From contig CAJUNZ010000045.1 in the NCBI GenBank assembly GCA_910587755.1, forward strand, positions 1 to 22,334: a stretch of 22,334 nucleotides of DNA, read 5' to 3'. The DNA comes from an uncultured Acetatifactor sp. Lineage in GTDB: Bacteria; Bacillota; Clostridia; Lachnospirales; Lachnospiraceae. Positions 6,667 through 13,989 of this stretch are shown piece by piece. Numbering within the stretch: position 1 is the stretch's first letter; each line of letters opens with the position of its first letter. Both the position numbers and the translations under genes were made by a program. Under the pieces are notes generated by a model. That model saw only the letters and a list, made by a program, of their open reading frames with translations. It ran no database searches and was not told the DNA's origin.

Positions 6667-8630
6667 ATCATCTCCCCTTGCACATATTTTCGTTCCATTT
6701 GGTGCCTCAGTTTCCTGTTCTCCACTGTGTCAAAGATAATGGAGAAATCGTAATCTTCCGGGTAAAGTTTTTCCGCCGCCACCAGAAGTTTCACCCTCTT
6801 ATGGTTGATCCATATCTTCTTCCCCGGCAGCTGTACCTGCAGCACGCCTTTCTCTGTGGCTTCCCGGCACACAATGCCGATCTTTTTGTCCGGCAGCACC
6901 ATAACGCTGTCACCCCTGCCGTATTCACTTCCGCCCCTCTTTTTTGTCGTCCCTTCCTGAGCCCGGATAATCCGCGGAGCAGCCTCCTTCTCCAGTTCCT
7001 CCGACAGGCAGATACCGGCCAGATCTTCCCCCAGGACACCGTCACTCCCCAGGATATTTTCCTTCAAGGCATCCATTTCGCCGGCGGTATTTTTCCCAGG
7101 GACGCACCTTCCCTCATATGCTGCCCTGGCCGCCCTTCTGAGCATGGAGGCAGGCATGCCCAGCCTGCCGGCAATGTAGAAGGCGCAGCTCTCCCCCGCC
7201 TCCCCTATGACCATCTGGTACAGGGGCCTTAAATTTTCCCTGTCAAATGTCATTCTGGCATTGGCCACCCCTTCCTCCTTCTCCGCATAGGCTTTGATCT
7301 CCGGATAATGGGTGGTCACAAGATACAGGGCGCCGCTCTTTTTCAGCTCCTCCAGAATGGCCACGGCGATACCCATGCCCTCCGCAGGATCCGTCCCCGA
7401 CCCCAGTTCGTCCATCACCACCAGGCTCTCCCTGTTGACCTTTTTTAAGATATCCAGCACATTCCTGATATGGGCGGAAAAGGTGGACAGATTCTCTGAC
7501 AGGTTCTGCCCGTCCCCAATGTCGCAGAGGAAACCGCTGTTCATACAGATTTCCGCATCCTCACAGGTCACATGAAGCCCACACTGAGCCATCATGCAGT
7601 TCAGTGCCACCGTCTTCACCGCCACCGTCTTGCCCCCTGTATTCGGGCCCGTTATCACAATCCCGTTTATTCCATCCCCCATGGAAAACTGCAGCGGCAC
7701 GCAGGTCTCTCTGTCCATCAGTGGATGCCTGGCATCCCGCAGCCGAATCCGCCTCTCCCGGAGAATCTTTGGCTCCGTGCCTCCCCAGGACATGGAGAGT
7801 TTCCCCTTGGAAAAGATAAAATCCAGCTTTTCCATCATCCTGATGTTCTGTTCCATAGCCTCTCTATGCTCCGCCGCCAGGGCGGAAAGCTCATAGAGAA
7901 TCCTCCTCACTTCGTTTTCCTCGTCCATGCGCAGTTCCTGCAGCGCCTCATAGCATCTGGCGGAGGCGGAGGGCTCTATGAAAAGAGTACTGCCCGTGGA
8001 GGATTTGTCAATAAGCACGCCGCTGACTTTTGATTTGCACTCTTTCTTCACAGGAATGCACACATGCCCGTTCCGAATTGTGCTGAAACTGTCCGACATG
8101 CAGTCTTTCTGGGCGCGCATAACCCCATCCGCCTTCTCCCGCATCTTATCCTCCGTGCGCATAATGTCTCCCCGAAGATTTTTCAGCAGCCCGGAGGCAT
8201 TGTCACAGACCTGCTCATTCCAGATTCGGCTGCGGATCTGCTCCCTCACATCCTCCAGGGGCTCCAGGTTCTCCTCATAATAGGCAAGGGAGATTCCATG
8301 CATTTTCCCCCGCTCCAGATAGTCTTTCAGACGGGATACCGCCACCAGGGCCGAGGCCAGTTTTTCCAGTTCTGCCGGAGCCAGGCACTGCCCCCTTTCC
8401 GCCTCCCCCAGCAGCTCCCGTATGCCCTCCAGGGACACCAGGGGCGGTGTCTGACACTTTTCCAGCATATTCCTGGCCTCTGTAGTCTCCCGCAGTCCCG
8501 CCGCCAGTTCCCGCTCCGACAAAAAGGGCGCCGTCCCCCGTATGACCTCCCTGGCATACTCCGTCAGGGCACACTCTTCCCATTTCCTCTTTACCTTATC
8601 GAATTCCAGAATCTTCTCTGCCTGATACAT
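6642..8630 (-). CDS. MutS2-like ATPase without Smr domain
   Basis: 662 residues from the ATG at 8630, chosen because GGGAGG lies five bases upstream and MYQAEKILEFDKV matches the usual MutS2 N-terminus; an upstream in-frame ATG at 8690 has no such support. Domains: clamp/lever helices up to about 300, Walker A GPNTGGKT at 328-335, a signature-like stretch NLSENLSTFSAH near 377-388, Walker B LVVMDELGSGTDP at 403-415, and TTHYPEIKAYA after it. MutS2 proteins bind branched DNA or stalled, collided ribosomes as ATP-driven dimers. Canonical MutS2 is about 780 residues with a C-terminal KOW-Smr nuclease end. Here a basic, KOW-like segment (GRGDSVMVLPDKKIGIV) is present, but the protein ends at EMIESEDGPA without Smr motifs, so the nuclease step is presumably absent or supplied by another protein. 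Confidence 0.85.
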   Translation of the reverse strand: MYQAEKILEFDKVKRKWEECALTEYAREVIRGTAPFLSERELAAGLRETTEARNMLEKCQTPPLVSLEGIRELLGEAERGQCLAPAELEKLASALVAVSRLKDYLERGKMHGISLAYYEENLEPLEDVREQIRSRIWNEQVCDNASGLLKNLRGDIMRTEDKMREKADGVMRAQKDCMSDSFSTIRNGHVCIPVKKECKSKVSGVLIDKSSTGSTLFIEPSASARCYEALQELRMDEENEVRRILYELSALAAEHREAMEQNIRMMEKLDFIFSKGKLSMSWGGTEPKILRERRIRLRDARHPLMDRETCVPLQFSMGDGINGIVITGPNTGGKTVAVKTVALNCMMAQCGLHVTCEDAEICMNSGFLCDIGDGQNLSENLSTFSAHIRNVLDILKKVNRESLVVMDELGSGTDPAEGMGIAVAILEELKKSGALYLVTTHYPEIKAYAEKEEGVANARMTFDRENLRPLYQMVIGEAGESCAFYIAGRLGMPASMLRRAARAAYEGRCVPGKNTAGEMDALKENILGSDGVLGEDLAGICLSEELEKEAAPRIIRAQEGTTKKRGGSEYGRGDSVMVLPDKKIGIVCREATEKGVLQVQLPGKKIWINHKRVKLLVAAEKLYPEDYDFSIIFDTVENRKLRHQMERKYVQGEMIESEDGPA

Positions 8631-8745
8631 TTTTACCTCCCTGTCCATAACATCTCCGCATCTGCCAGAATAAACCTTCGCCTGTGACACCTGTTACCCA
8701 CAGCTAAAATCCCATGGGCCGCAGACTCTATACAGCAACAAAAAA

Positions 8746-8783
8746 GCCATGGTGTCTGCCCTCAAGGCATATTCCACCATGGC
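8746..8783 (-). terminator. second (promoter-distal) terminator of the structured leader
   Basis: On the minus strand GCCATGGTG pairs perfectly over nine bases with CACCATGGC. An inner TGCC/GGCA stem extends the hairpin, and six U residues follow (8745-8740). It is 110 bases before the MutS2-like start. Confidence 0.75.
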
Positions 8784-8853
8784 CATAAATGTTCCCTTCC
8801 AGGCCCCCTGTTCCAGAGCCTGGATACCCCCGCTCTCCTCTGGGCGCAAAAAA

Positions 8854-8878
8854 GGCATGACCATACAGCCACGCCTTT
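8854..8878 (-). terminator. first (promoter-proximal) terminator of the structured leader
   Basis: On the minus strand AAAGGCGUG pairs with CAUGCCUUU (one G-U pair) around a 10-base loop, and the U run continues to 8848. The upstream arm overlaps a GGAGGAAAGG sequence that could itself be a ribosome binding site. Confidence 0.6.
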
Positions 8879-8999
8879 CCTCCATGAACATTTAGAATAT
8901 AGAATCATAAGCATCTTGTAAGGCAGATACACCGGCTTCTTCCAGCCGGCATAAGGGCAGACTTCAAGCGTACACAGTACACAACTGCCCGGCAGCTAT

Positions 9000-9038
9000 T
9001 TAATTTGCTGTATCCCTTCCGCCCACAATGCTAAACAT
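9000..9038 (-). CDS. 12-codon ORF in the structured leader
   Basis: The frame reads MFSIVGGRDTAN and stops at TAA. AAGGAGG five bases before the ATG is a consensus ribosome binding site, and a strong promoter lies about 65 bases further up. So strong a start for so short a peptide suggests a regulatory leader ORF rather than chance, but it could be the remnant of a lost gene. Confidence 0.4.
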   Translation of the reverse strand: MFSIVGGRDTAN

Positions 9039-9109
9039 AAAATCCTCCTTAATCACACAACATAAGACGCTTCTGCCCCGGAGAGTTCTCTTCCCTGGAG
9101 CACACAGCC

Positions 9110-9138
9110 AGTTTAACACAAGCTCCAGACCATGTCAA
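9110..9138 (-). promoter_or_regulatory. strong sigma-A promoter for the structured leader
   Basis: On the minus strand, perfect TTGACA (9138-9133), 17 bases, then TAAACT (9115-9110) with an extended TGT just before it. The nearest downstream items are the 12-codon ORF, the structured region and the MutS2-like gene. Confidence 0.65.
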
Positions 9139-9254
9139 CCAGGCTTTTTGTTTTTTGCTAGAATCCTCTCTCTTGATCAGGCACTCTTTTCCCCGGAACG
9201 CAAAACCATACTGAGCCAAAGCATTTTCTGCCGTGTCCGGAGGATGCTCTCCCC

Positions 9255-9914
9255 TCACCCAATCCGCTCTATCAGGCACTGTTCCTGGAAAGGCTTCACC
9301 ACAAAGGCATCCGCTCCCAGCTGCCGGGCCTGTTTCACGCAGCTTTCTCCGGCCAGCGCCGAGAGCATGATTGTCTTGACTCCGGAATACTCCTCCTTGA
9401 TTCTTCTCAAAGCCGCTATCCCGTCCATCACTGGCATCATGATGTCAAACACGCATACATCCACGGTCTCACTCTGCAGAATATCCAGGCACTCCTGGCC
9501 GTTCCTGGCTTCCAGGACGATGTGCCCGCAGCGAGACAAAATGTCTTTCAGAATCATCCTCATGAAATCCGCATCATCCACGATCAGGACTCTTTTGCCC
9601 TCACCTGACAGAGGAGCCGGAACATAATCGAAGATGCTGTCCGCCTGGCTTTGGTTCAGACAGGCTTCCTGATACTCCCTGCCGCTTTCGCATTCGCTTT
9701 GCTCCCTTTGCGCCAATGGCCTGATGCCCAGCAGTTCGTCGGCGCTGACCCTCAGGACTTCCGAAATCCTGGGCAACATGACGACATCCAGGTAGGAGAT
9801 TCCCATTTCCCACCGCGACACTGCCTGGGGCGTGATATTCAAACATGCTGCCAGTTCCGTCTGCGTCATATTGCTCTTCTAACGACAATCTTTAATCCTT
9901 TTTCCGAAATCCAT
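9255..9914 (-). pseudogene. Xre-type HTH plus REC response regulator, interrupted by an in-frame TAG
   Basis: The natural start is the ATG at 9914 with AAGGAG before it. It reads MDFGKRIKDCR, then TAG at 9881-9879, then in the same frame KSN and MTQTELAACLNITPQAVSRWE, which completes a normal HTH_3 domain. A TTG leucine codon at this spot would be one base away. After a linker, a CheY-like REC domain follows (numbered from the internal ATG at 9869): VLIVDD with D98/D99, phospho-acceptor D142 in FDIMMP, S170 and K192. The domain order, DNA-binding first and receiver last, is the reverse of most response regulators. Restart at 9869 would give 204 residues, but it has only a weak site (AGAAGAG) and lacks HTH helix 1, so DNA binding is probably lost. 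No partner kinase is next to it. Confidence 0.75.
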
Positions 9915-9995
9915 AGTGTTCTCCTTTTCCGCATCACTTATCTTATACGCATTCCAATCCCGGGTCGGCTTACCTTCCTGTCCGATGCTGAATTC

Positions 9996-10025
9996 AGTGT
10001 AACACGCCCGGAAGCTCTGCGTCAA
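9996..10025 (-). promoter_or_regulatory. promoter of the HTH-REC gene
   Basis: On the minus strand, TTGACG (10025-10020), 18 bases, then TACACT (10001-9996) with an extended TGT. It lies about 80 bases before the ATG at 9914. The -10 box sits inside one copy of the direct repeat listed next. Confidence 0.5.
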
Positions 10026-10056
10026 ACAAGCCGCAATTGTAACACGCCGCTTCCGG
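9998..10056. repeat. direct and inverted repeats over the HTH-REC promoter
   Basis: TGTAACACGCC occurs exactly twice, at 9998-10008 and 10038-10048, 40 bases apart (near four helical turns). The same region carries a perfect 8-base inverted repeat, CCGGAAGC (10008-10015) and GCTTCCGG (10049-10056). One direct copy covers the -10 box and the other lies just upstream of the -35. Possible operators, perhaps for the regulator itself. Confidence 0.45.
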
Positions 10057-10103
10057 ACACCCAAAAGCATTTGCCGTCTTCCAAAGCATTAACGTCTAAT
10101 CAT

Positions 10104-11948
10104 CTATTGATAATACTGTGCCTGTGCATTCCACAGCTCCAGGTACTTCCCTCCCTCATCCTTTAAAAGCGCCTCATGGCTGCCCGTCTGCACTATGCGG
10201 CCTTCGTGAAATACAGCAATCTTTTCACAGAAACGACAGGAGGAAAGCCTGTGGGAGATATAAATGGCCGTCGTGCGTTCTGCAATTCGGTCAAATCCCC
10301 TGTAGATCTCATACTCGGAGATGGGATCCAGGGCTGCCGTGGGCTCGTCCAGAAGAATAAAAGGCGCGTCCTTGCAGAGGGCTCTGGCAATGGCGATTTT
10401 CTGAGCCTCTCCGCCGGAGATCTCAACCCCGTCCTCATAGTCCTTATACAGAAAAGCGTCCAATCCCTCCGGCATCTGCTCCAGACGCTCTCCCAGGCCC
10501 GCCTCCCAAAGACACCTTTCCACCTTCTCCCTGTCATAGTGACAGTCAGCCGCCACATTCTCCCCCAGAGGCAGAGAGAACAGCCTGAAGTCCTGAAACA
10601 CCACAGAAAACAGTTTCAGATACTCCTCCTGACGAAACTTCCGGATATCCACACCGTTCAGCAGAATCTCCCCCTTGTCCGGGTCATAGAGCCGGCACAG
10701 CAGTTTGATCATTGTAGTCTTGCCTGAGCCATTCATGCCCACAATGGCCAGACGCTCCCCCACCTTTAACTTCAGGGAAAAATCCTTCAGGGCATACTGT
10801 TCACTGCCGGGATAGCGGAAAGAAACATTCCGGAATTCTATTCTGTACTCCCCGTCACTCCTCTTCTCCACCGGCAGGCTCCCCTTATACATCTCGTTCT
10901 CCAGCTCCAGAAGTTCCATGGTGCTCATGTGTTTTTGGATGTTCAGAAACAATTCCGGAATGGTCTTGGTGAGACTGTCCAGCTCCCCAAACAGATTCCT
11001 GATACAGCCCCCATACCGCAGCACATTGCCCATGGTCACGGAGCCTGCCAGCGCCAGCAGTCCCACGACAATATACGCCATACCTTCCAGAATCTGACCT
11101 GACGCCACCTGGCAGAACTGGCTCTTTCCCAGGCAGCCGCTGAGTTTTTGATACGCCGCCAAATCCTCCGGCAGGTTCCCATTGTCCAGCGCATACTGTT
11201 TCATAAGGTCATGAGCCCCATAAATCCGCACATCCTTTCCATTCTGATAATGAAACCGGCCTCCTGTGGCGAACTGCCATCCCAAAAACGGCGCCCGCCC
11301 CCCCATACTATTGATAAAACAATCCAGCCTCTGATTAAACTGAGCCATCCAGCCTGTGGCCAGAACCGTAGTTACTGCACTGACAGCCACCGCCGCCAAA
11401 AGCGTCACCCACGTCCCTGCCAGCTCCGACGCGAACATTACACCCATCACCGGAAATCCTACTGCCACAGCCCCTGCCAGATTCAGAGCACTGCGAAGAA
11501 TCTGATCCACGGAGCCAAAGACGGAGTAAAGACCCGCGCTCCAGTTCAGATCCTCCTGAATCCTCCGCTTCAAAATCTCGCACTCCGGGCTATTGATCCT
11601 GGAAAAGTCCATGCTCAGCATCTTCTCCCCCGTCAGCGCATGATACCGCGAATATAAAGCCGCCTTCTTTGCTTCGGCCCGCAGCTGCAGCCAGCTGACC
11701 ACATTGCTCAGGAAAAATATTACACCACAGAAGACTGCCGTCACCTTAAAAATCTTCTCAAATCCACCGCCCCTGCTCAGAGCATCCAAAATATACGCCG
11801 AAAGAATCAGAGCCAGATACCCCTCCGCCACCTTCAGCAGATGCCCTGCCGCACAGAGCGGAAGCCAGCAGGGATCCAGCTGATTCACCATCTTTATCAC
11901 CGTTTTCGTATTCCTAAGATGCTCCTTCAAATCCGATACCTTTCTCAT
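10104..11948 (-). CDS. ABC exporter half-transporter, subunit 2
   Basis: 614 residues from the ATG at 11948, chosen because CAGGAG lies seven bases before it; an in-frame ATG at 11975 has no ribosome binding site. An N-terminal membrane domain (residues about 30-340, several hydrophobic segments) is followed by a nucleotide-binding domain: Walker A GMNGSGKTT near 404-412, Q-loop VVFQDF, signature ISGGE near 510, Walker B FILLDE near 530 and switch His in ISHR. The signature departs from LSGGQ, while the Walker B glutamate is kept. It follows subunit 1 by 35 bases, so the two probably form a heterodimeric exporter. Membrane exporters next to a LytTR/GHKL two-component system often handle peptides or antimicrobials, but the cargo is unknown here. 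Confidence 0.88.
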   Translation of the reverse strand: MRKVSDLKEHLRNTKTVIKMVNQLDPCWLPLCAAGHLLKVAEGYLALILSAYILDALSRGGGFEKIFKVTAVFCGVIFFLSNVVSWLQLRAEAKKAALYSRYHALTGEKMLSMDFSRINSPECEILKRRIQEDLNWSAGLYSVFGSVDQILRSALNLAGAVAVGFPVMGVMFASELAGTWVTLLAAVAVSAVTTVLATGWMAQFNQRLDCFINSMGGRAPFLGWQFATGGRFHYQNGKDVRIYGAHDLMKQYALDNGNLPEDLAAYQKLSGCLGKSQFCQVASGQILEGMAYIVVGLLALAGSVTMGNVLRYGGCIRNLFGELDSLTKTIPELFLNIQKHMSTMELLELENEMYKGSLPVEKRSDGEYRIEFRNVSFRYPGSEQYALKDFSLKLKVGERLAIVGMNGSGKTTMIKLLCRLYDPDKGEILLNGVDIRKFRQEEYLKLFSVVFQDFRLFSLPLGENVAADCHYDREKVERCLWEAGLGERLEQMPEGLDAFLYKDYEDGVEISGGEAQKIAIARALCKDAPFILLDEPTAALDPISEYEIYRGFDRIAERTTAIYISHRLSSCRFCEKIAVFHEGRIVQTGSHEALLKDEGGKYLELWNAQAQYYQ

Positions 11949-11983
11949 TGCCCATCTCCTGTTTTTTGGCCCCATAAGGTGTT

Positions 11984-13804
11984 CTAAGCTCCCGTTCCTT
12001 CCTGTTCCGCCTGGTAATAGCTGCTCTGTATACGAAACATTTCCGCGTACAGGCCGTTTTTCTCCATAAGCTCCTGATGGCTGCCCATCTCCACGATTTT
12101 TCCTCTGTCTAACAGCACGATCCTGTCCGAGAAACCAGTGCTGGCCAGCCTGTGGGAGATAAAGACAGACGTCTTCCCATCACTGAACTTCTGATACGCA
12201 TCGTACACCTGACTCTCGGCAATGGGATCCAGGGCCGCCGTAGGTTCATCCAGCACCAAGATCCCGCCGTCCTGATATAAGGCCCTGGCCAGCAGCAGTC
12301 TCTGGTCCTGGCCCCCGGACAGCTCCACGCCCCCCTTTTTCAGATTTCCCCTGTACTGATCCAGGGTGATGCCCATTTCCTGAAACGCATCCCACATATC
12401 CGCCTTTTTCAGCGCCTCCCGCAGCCTGTCCTGGTCCACACACGCCGCCTTCTGCAGCACAATACTTTCGTCCACCCTCACCGGCGGAAAGAACACTTCC
12501 TGAAATACCACCGAAAACAAAGAATACCGCTGGGCCCTGGAAAATTCTGCCGCGTTGATTCCGTTAAAATAAATCCCACCCTCCTCCGGCTCATAGAAAC
12601 CACAGAGCAGCTTCACCAGAGTGGTCTTTCCCGCCCCGTTGGCCCCCACCAGCGCCAGCTTTTCCCCAGCTTTGATCCGGAGATTCAGATGGGAGAAAAC
12701 CTGCGTCCGGCGCTCCCTGGAGTGATAGGAAAAACTTACATCCCGAAATTCTATGGAAACGGGCCGGGCCAGTTCGCTGACATGCCTGCTGCCCTGGGAG
12801 ACATTTTCTTCCGGCATTTCCAGATAATTGCGCACCCACTCCGTGTCCTCGGAACTCTGCTTCAACCCGGCCAGACCGGAGGCCATCTCCCGGACAAAAC
12901 CGGAAAAGCCCGTTATGGCGCCGAAATACAGCACGAAATCACTGACCGCCATATCCCCCTGGGATGCCGCGTAGATCAGATAGGCGTAAGCCCCCAGATC
13001 CCTGACAAGATTCAGGGCTCTTCCCAGCAAACCGTTTTTCCATACCCACACCGCCCGGCGGCGCTCCAGCTTCTCTTTCGCCCCCACCACGCCGTCCATC
13101 CTCTCCCGGAGCCATTGTCCCATTCCAAAAATCCGTATATCCTTTGCCGCCAGAACATCTCCCATGGCCGCTTTCATGTAATTGTAATGCTTCCCTGTGA
13201 CGGCCTCCTCCTGCCTTAAGCTGTTCTGAAACCGGTTCTCCCGCAGATCCAGAAGATACCCCAGCCCAGCCAGGCCCAGCAGAATCAATACCATGCCCCT
13301 GTTTAAGATTCCCAGCACCGTGGAATACAGCCCAAATGTCAGAACAGTGCCTGCAAGCCCCCCTACAATAAAGATGAAACGAGAGCTGGCGGAGTCGTCG
13401 CCCTTGTTTTGAACCTCCACCCCTTTGCGGAAATCATCCCTGCCTTCCTGACTCTCGGCATAGGCATAATTTACCCGCAGACTTTTTAAGAAGATCTTGA
13501 AAACCACATTCTGCCTTTCCATATTCAGCATCATGTCGCTTCTGGCCAGCATGGCCTGGGAGATCCCTTTGGCCGTCAGATGCACCAGGGTATAACCTGC
13601 CAGCACAAGCACCAGCTCCTCCGGCGCGGCCTCCCCCTCTATCAGCCCCAATGTCACCTTGGGAAAGTAAAGGGCCAGCATATGAAAACAGGGATACAGC
13701 AGAAGATTCCCTGCAAAGATCCAGAGAACCTTTGGCTCATTCTTCAGATAATACTTCCCCCAGAACCATAAATTTGACACTGTGGAATGCTTTTTCCTCT
13801 CCAT
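11984..13804 (-). CDS. ABC exporter half-transporter, subunit 1
   Basis: 606 residues, with AAGGAG eight bases before the ATG. The membrane domain spans about residues 20-320, with clear hydrophobic segments near 26-48, 64-80, 144-186 and 270-300. The nucleotide-binding domain has Walker A GANGAGKTT at 387-395, Q-loop VVFQEV, a canonical signature LSGGQ at 495-499, Walker B ILVLDE at 515-520, D-loop ALDP and switch H551. First gene of the exporter unit, preceded by its own promoter region, and partner of the following half-transporter. Together they should pump a substrate outward across the cytoplasmic membrane using ATP. Confidence 0.9.
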   Translation of the reverse strand: MERKKHSTVSNLWFWGKYYLKNEPKVLWIFAGNLLLYPCFHMLALYFPKVTLGLIEGEAAPEELVLVLAGYTLVHLTAKGISQAMLARSDMMLNMERQNVVFKIFLKSLRVNYAYAESQEGRDDFRKGVEVQNKGDDSASSRFIFIVGGLAGTVLTFGLYSTVLGILNRGMVLILLGLAGLGYLLDLRENRFQNSLRQEEAVTGKHYNYMKAAMGDVLAAKDIRIFGMGQWLRERMDGVVGAKEKLERRRAVWVWKNGLLGRALNLVRDLGAYAYLIYAASQGDMAVSDFVLYFGAITGFSGFVREMASGLAGLKQSSEDTEWVRNYLEMPEENVSQGSRHVSELARPVSIEFRDVSFSYHSRERRTQVFSHLNLRIKAGEKLALVGANGAGKTTLVKLLCGFYEPEEGGIYFNGINAAEFSRAQRYSLFSVVFQEVFFPPVRVDESIVLQKAACVDQDRLREALKKADMWDAFQEMGITLDQYRGNLKKGGVELSGGQDQRLLLARALYQDGGILVLDEPTAALDPIAESQVYDAYQKFSDGKTSVFISHRLASTGFSDRIVLLDRGKIVEMGSHQELMEKNGLYAEMFRIQSSYYQAEQEGTGA

Positions 13805-13867
13805 CCATCCTTCTCCTTTTCCGGCGGATAATCTCCCTTGCCCTGTCCCGCCTCCGATTATGGCTTA

Positions 13868-13873
13868 ATCATA
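13868..13873 (-). promoter_or_regulatory. promoter of the ABC pair (extended -10)
   Basis: On the minus strand TGTTATGAT gives an extended -10 (TATGAT), 64 bases before the exporter start. The sequence 17 bases upstream (TTTATG) is a poor -35, as expected for a promoter that needs an activator. Confidence 0.5.
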
Positions 13874-13893
13874 ACAGACTCCTTTCCTGCCAT

Positions 13894-13934
13894 AAACCTT
13901 TTGACACGAAAGGTTTTCTGGAGACATGAACGGT
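13894..13934 (-). promoter_or_regulatory. possible LytTR regulator sites and inverted repeat upstream of the ABC pair
   Basis: AAACCTTT (13894-13901) and AAAGGTTT (13909-13916) form a perfect 8-7-8 inverted repeat just upstream of the weak -35. On the minus strand ACCGTTCAT (13934-13926) fits the published LytTR half-site pattern [TA][AC][CA]GTTN[AG][TG]. A second copy with one mismatch, ACCTTTCGT (13914-13906), lies 20 bases downstream, close to the usual 21-22 base period. The LytTR response regulator is encoded two genes upstream. Confidence 0.4.
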
Positions 13935-13989
13935 TTGGCTCCGGTCCGCCTGGGGGACTTTGGACTTTTTGAAGCCTGTCCCGCCGCCC

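Larger units (their letters stand above)
8740..9103 (-). ncRNA. candidate structured leader RNA or small RNA upstream of the MutS2-like gene
   Basis: Predicted to run from the promoter at 9110-9138 to the distal terminator, about 360 bases. In order on the minus strand it holds a 12-codon ORF, a GGGCAG/CTGCCC hairpin (8990-8955), a CCGGCT/AGCCGG hairpin (8949-8932), terminator 1, two interleaved stems (CTCTGG/CCAGAG at 8843-8838 with 8818-8813; GCCTGG/CCAGGC at 8823-8818 with 8804-8799), and terminator 2. It matches none of the known RNAs I checked by eye (tmRNA, RNase P, 6S, SRP, T-box). Read-through would continue into the MutS2-like gene, so it could be an attenuator or a stand-alone RNA. 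A weak 65-codon frame crosses 8694-8891 but is not convincing. Confidence 0.45.

Noticed and set aside
8694..8891. 65-codon minus-strand frame just upstream of the MutS2-like gene
   Set aside because: It runs through two terminator hairpins and has no family resemblance. GGAGGAAAGG could serve an internal ATG at about 8865, so it is not excluded, but structure explains the region better.
8740..9103. tmRNA, RNase P RNA, SRP RNA or T-box
   Set aside because: None of their diagnostic cores (tag codons with CCA end, GAGGAAAGUCC, GGUCAGG/GGAAG, UGGNACCGCG) was found on either strand; GGAGGAAAGG is only a partial resemblance to RNase P.
9049..9279. 76-codon minus-strand frame overlapping the end of the HTH-REC gene
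   Set aside because: No ribosome binding site or similarity, and it spans the strong promoter at 9110-9138. It does not look like a shifted continuation of the receiver domain.
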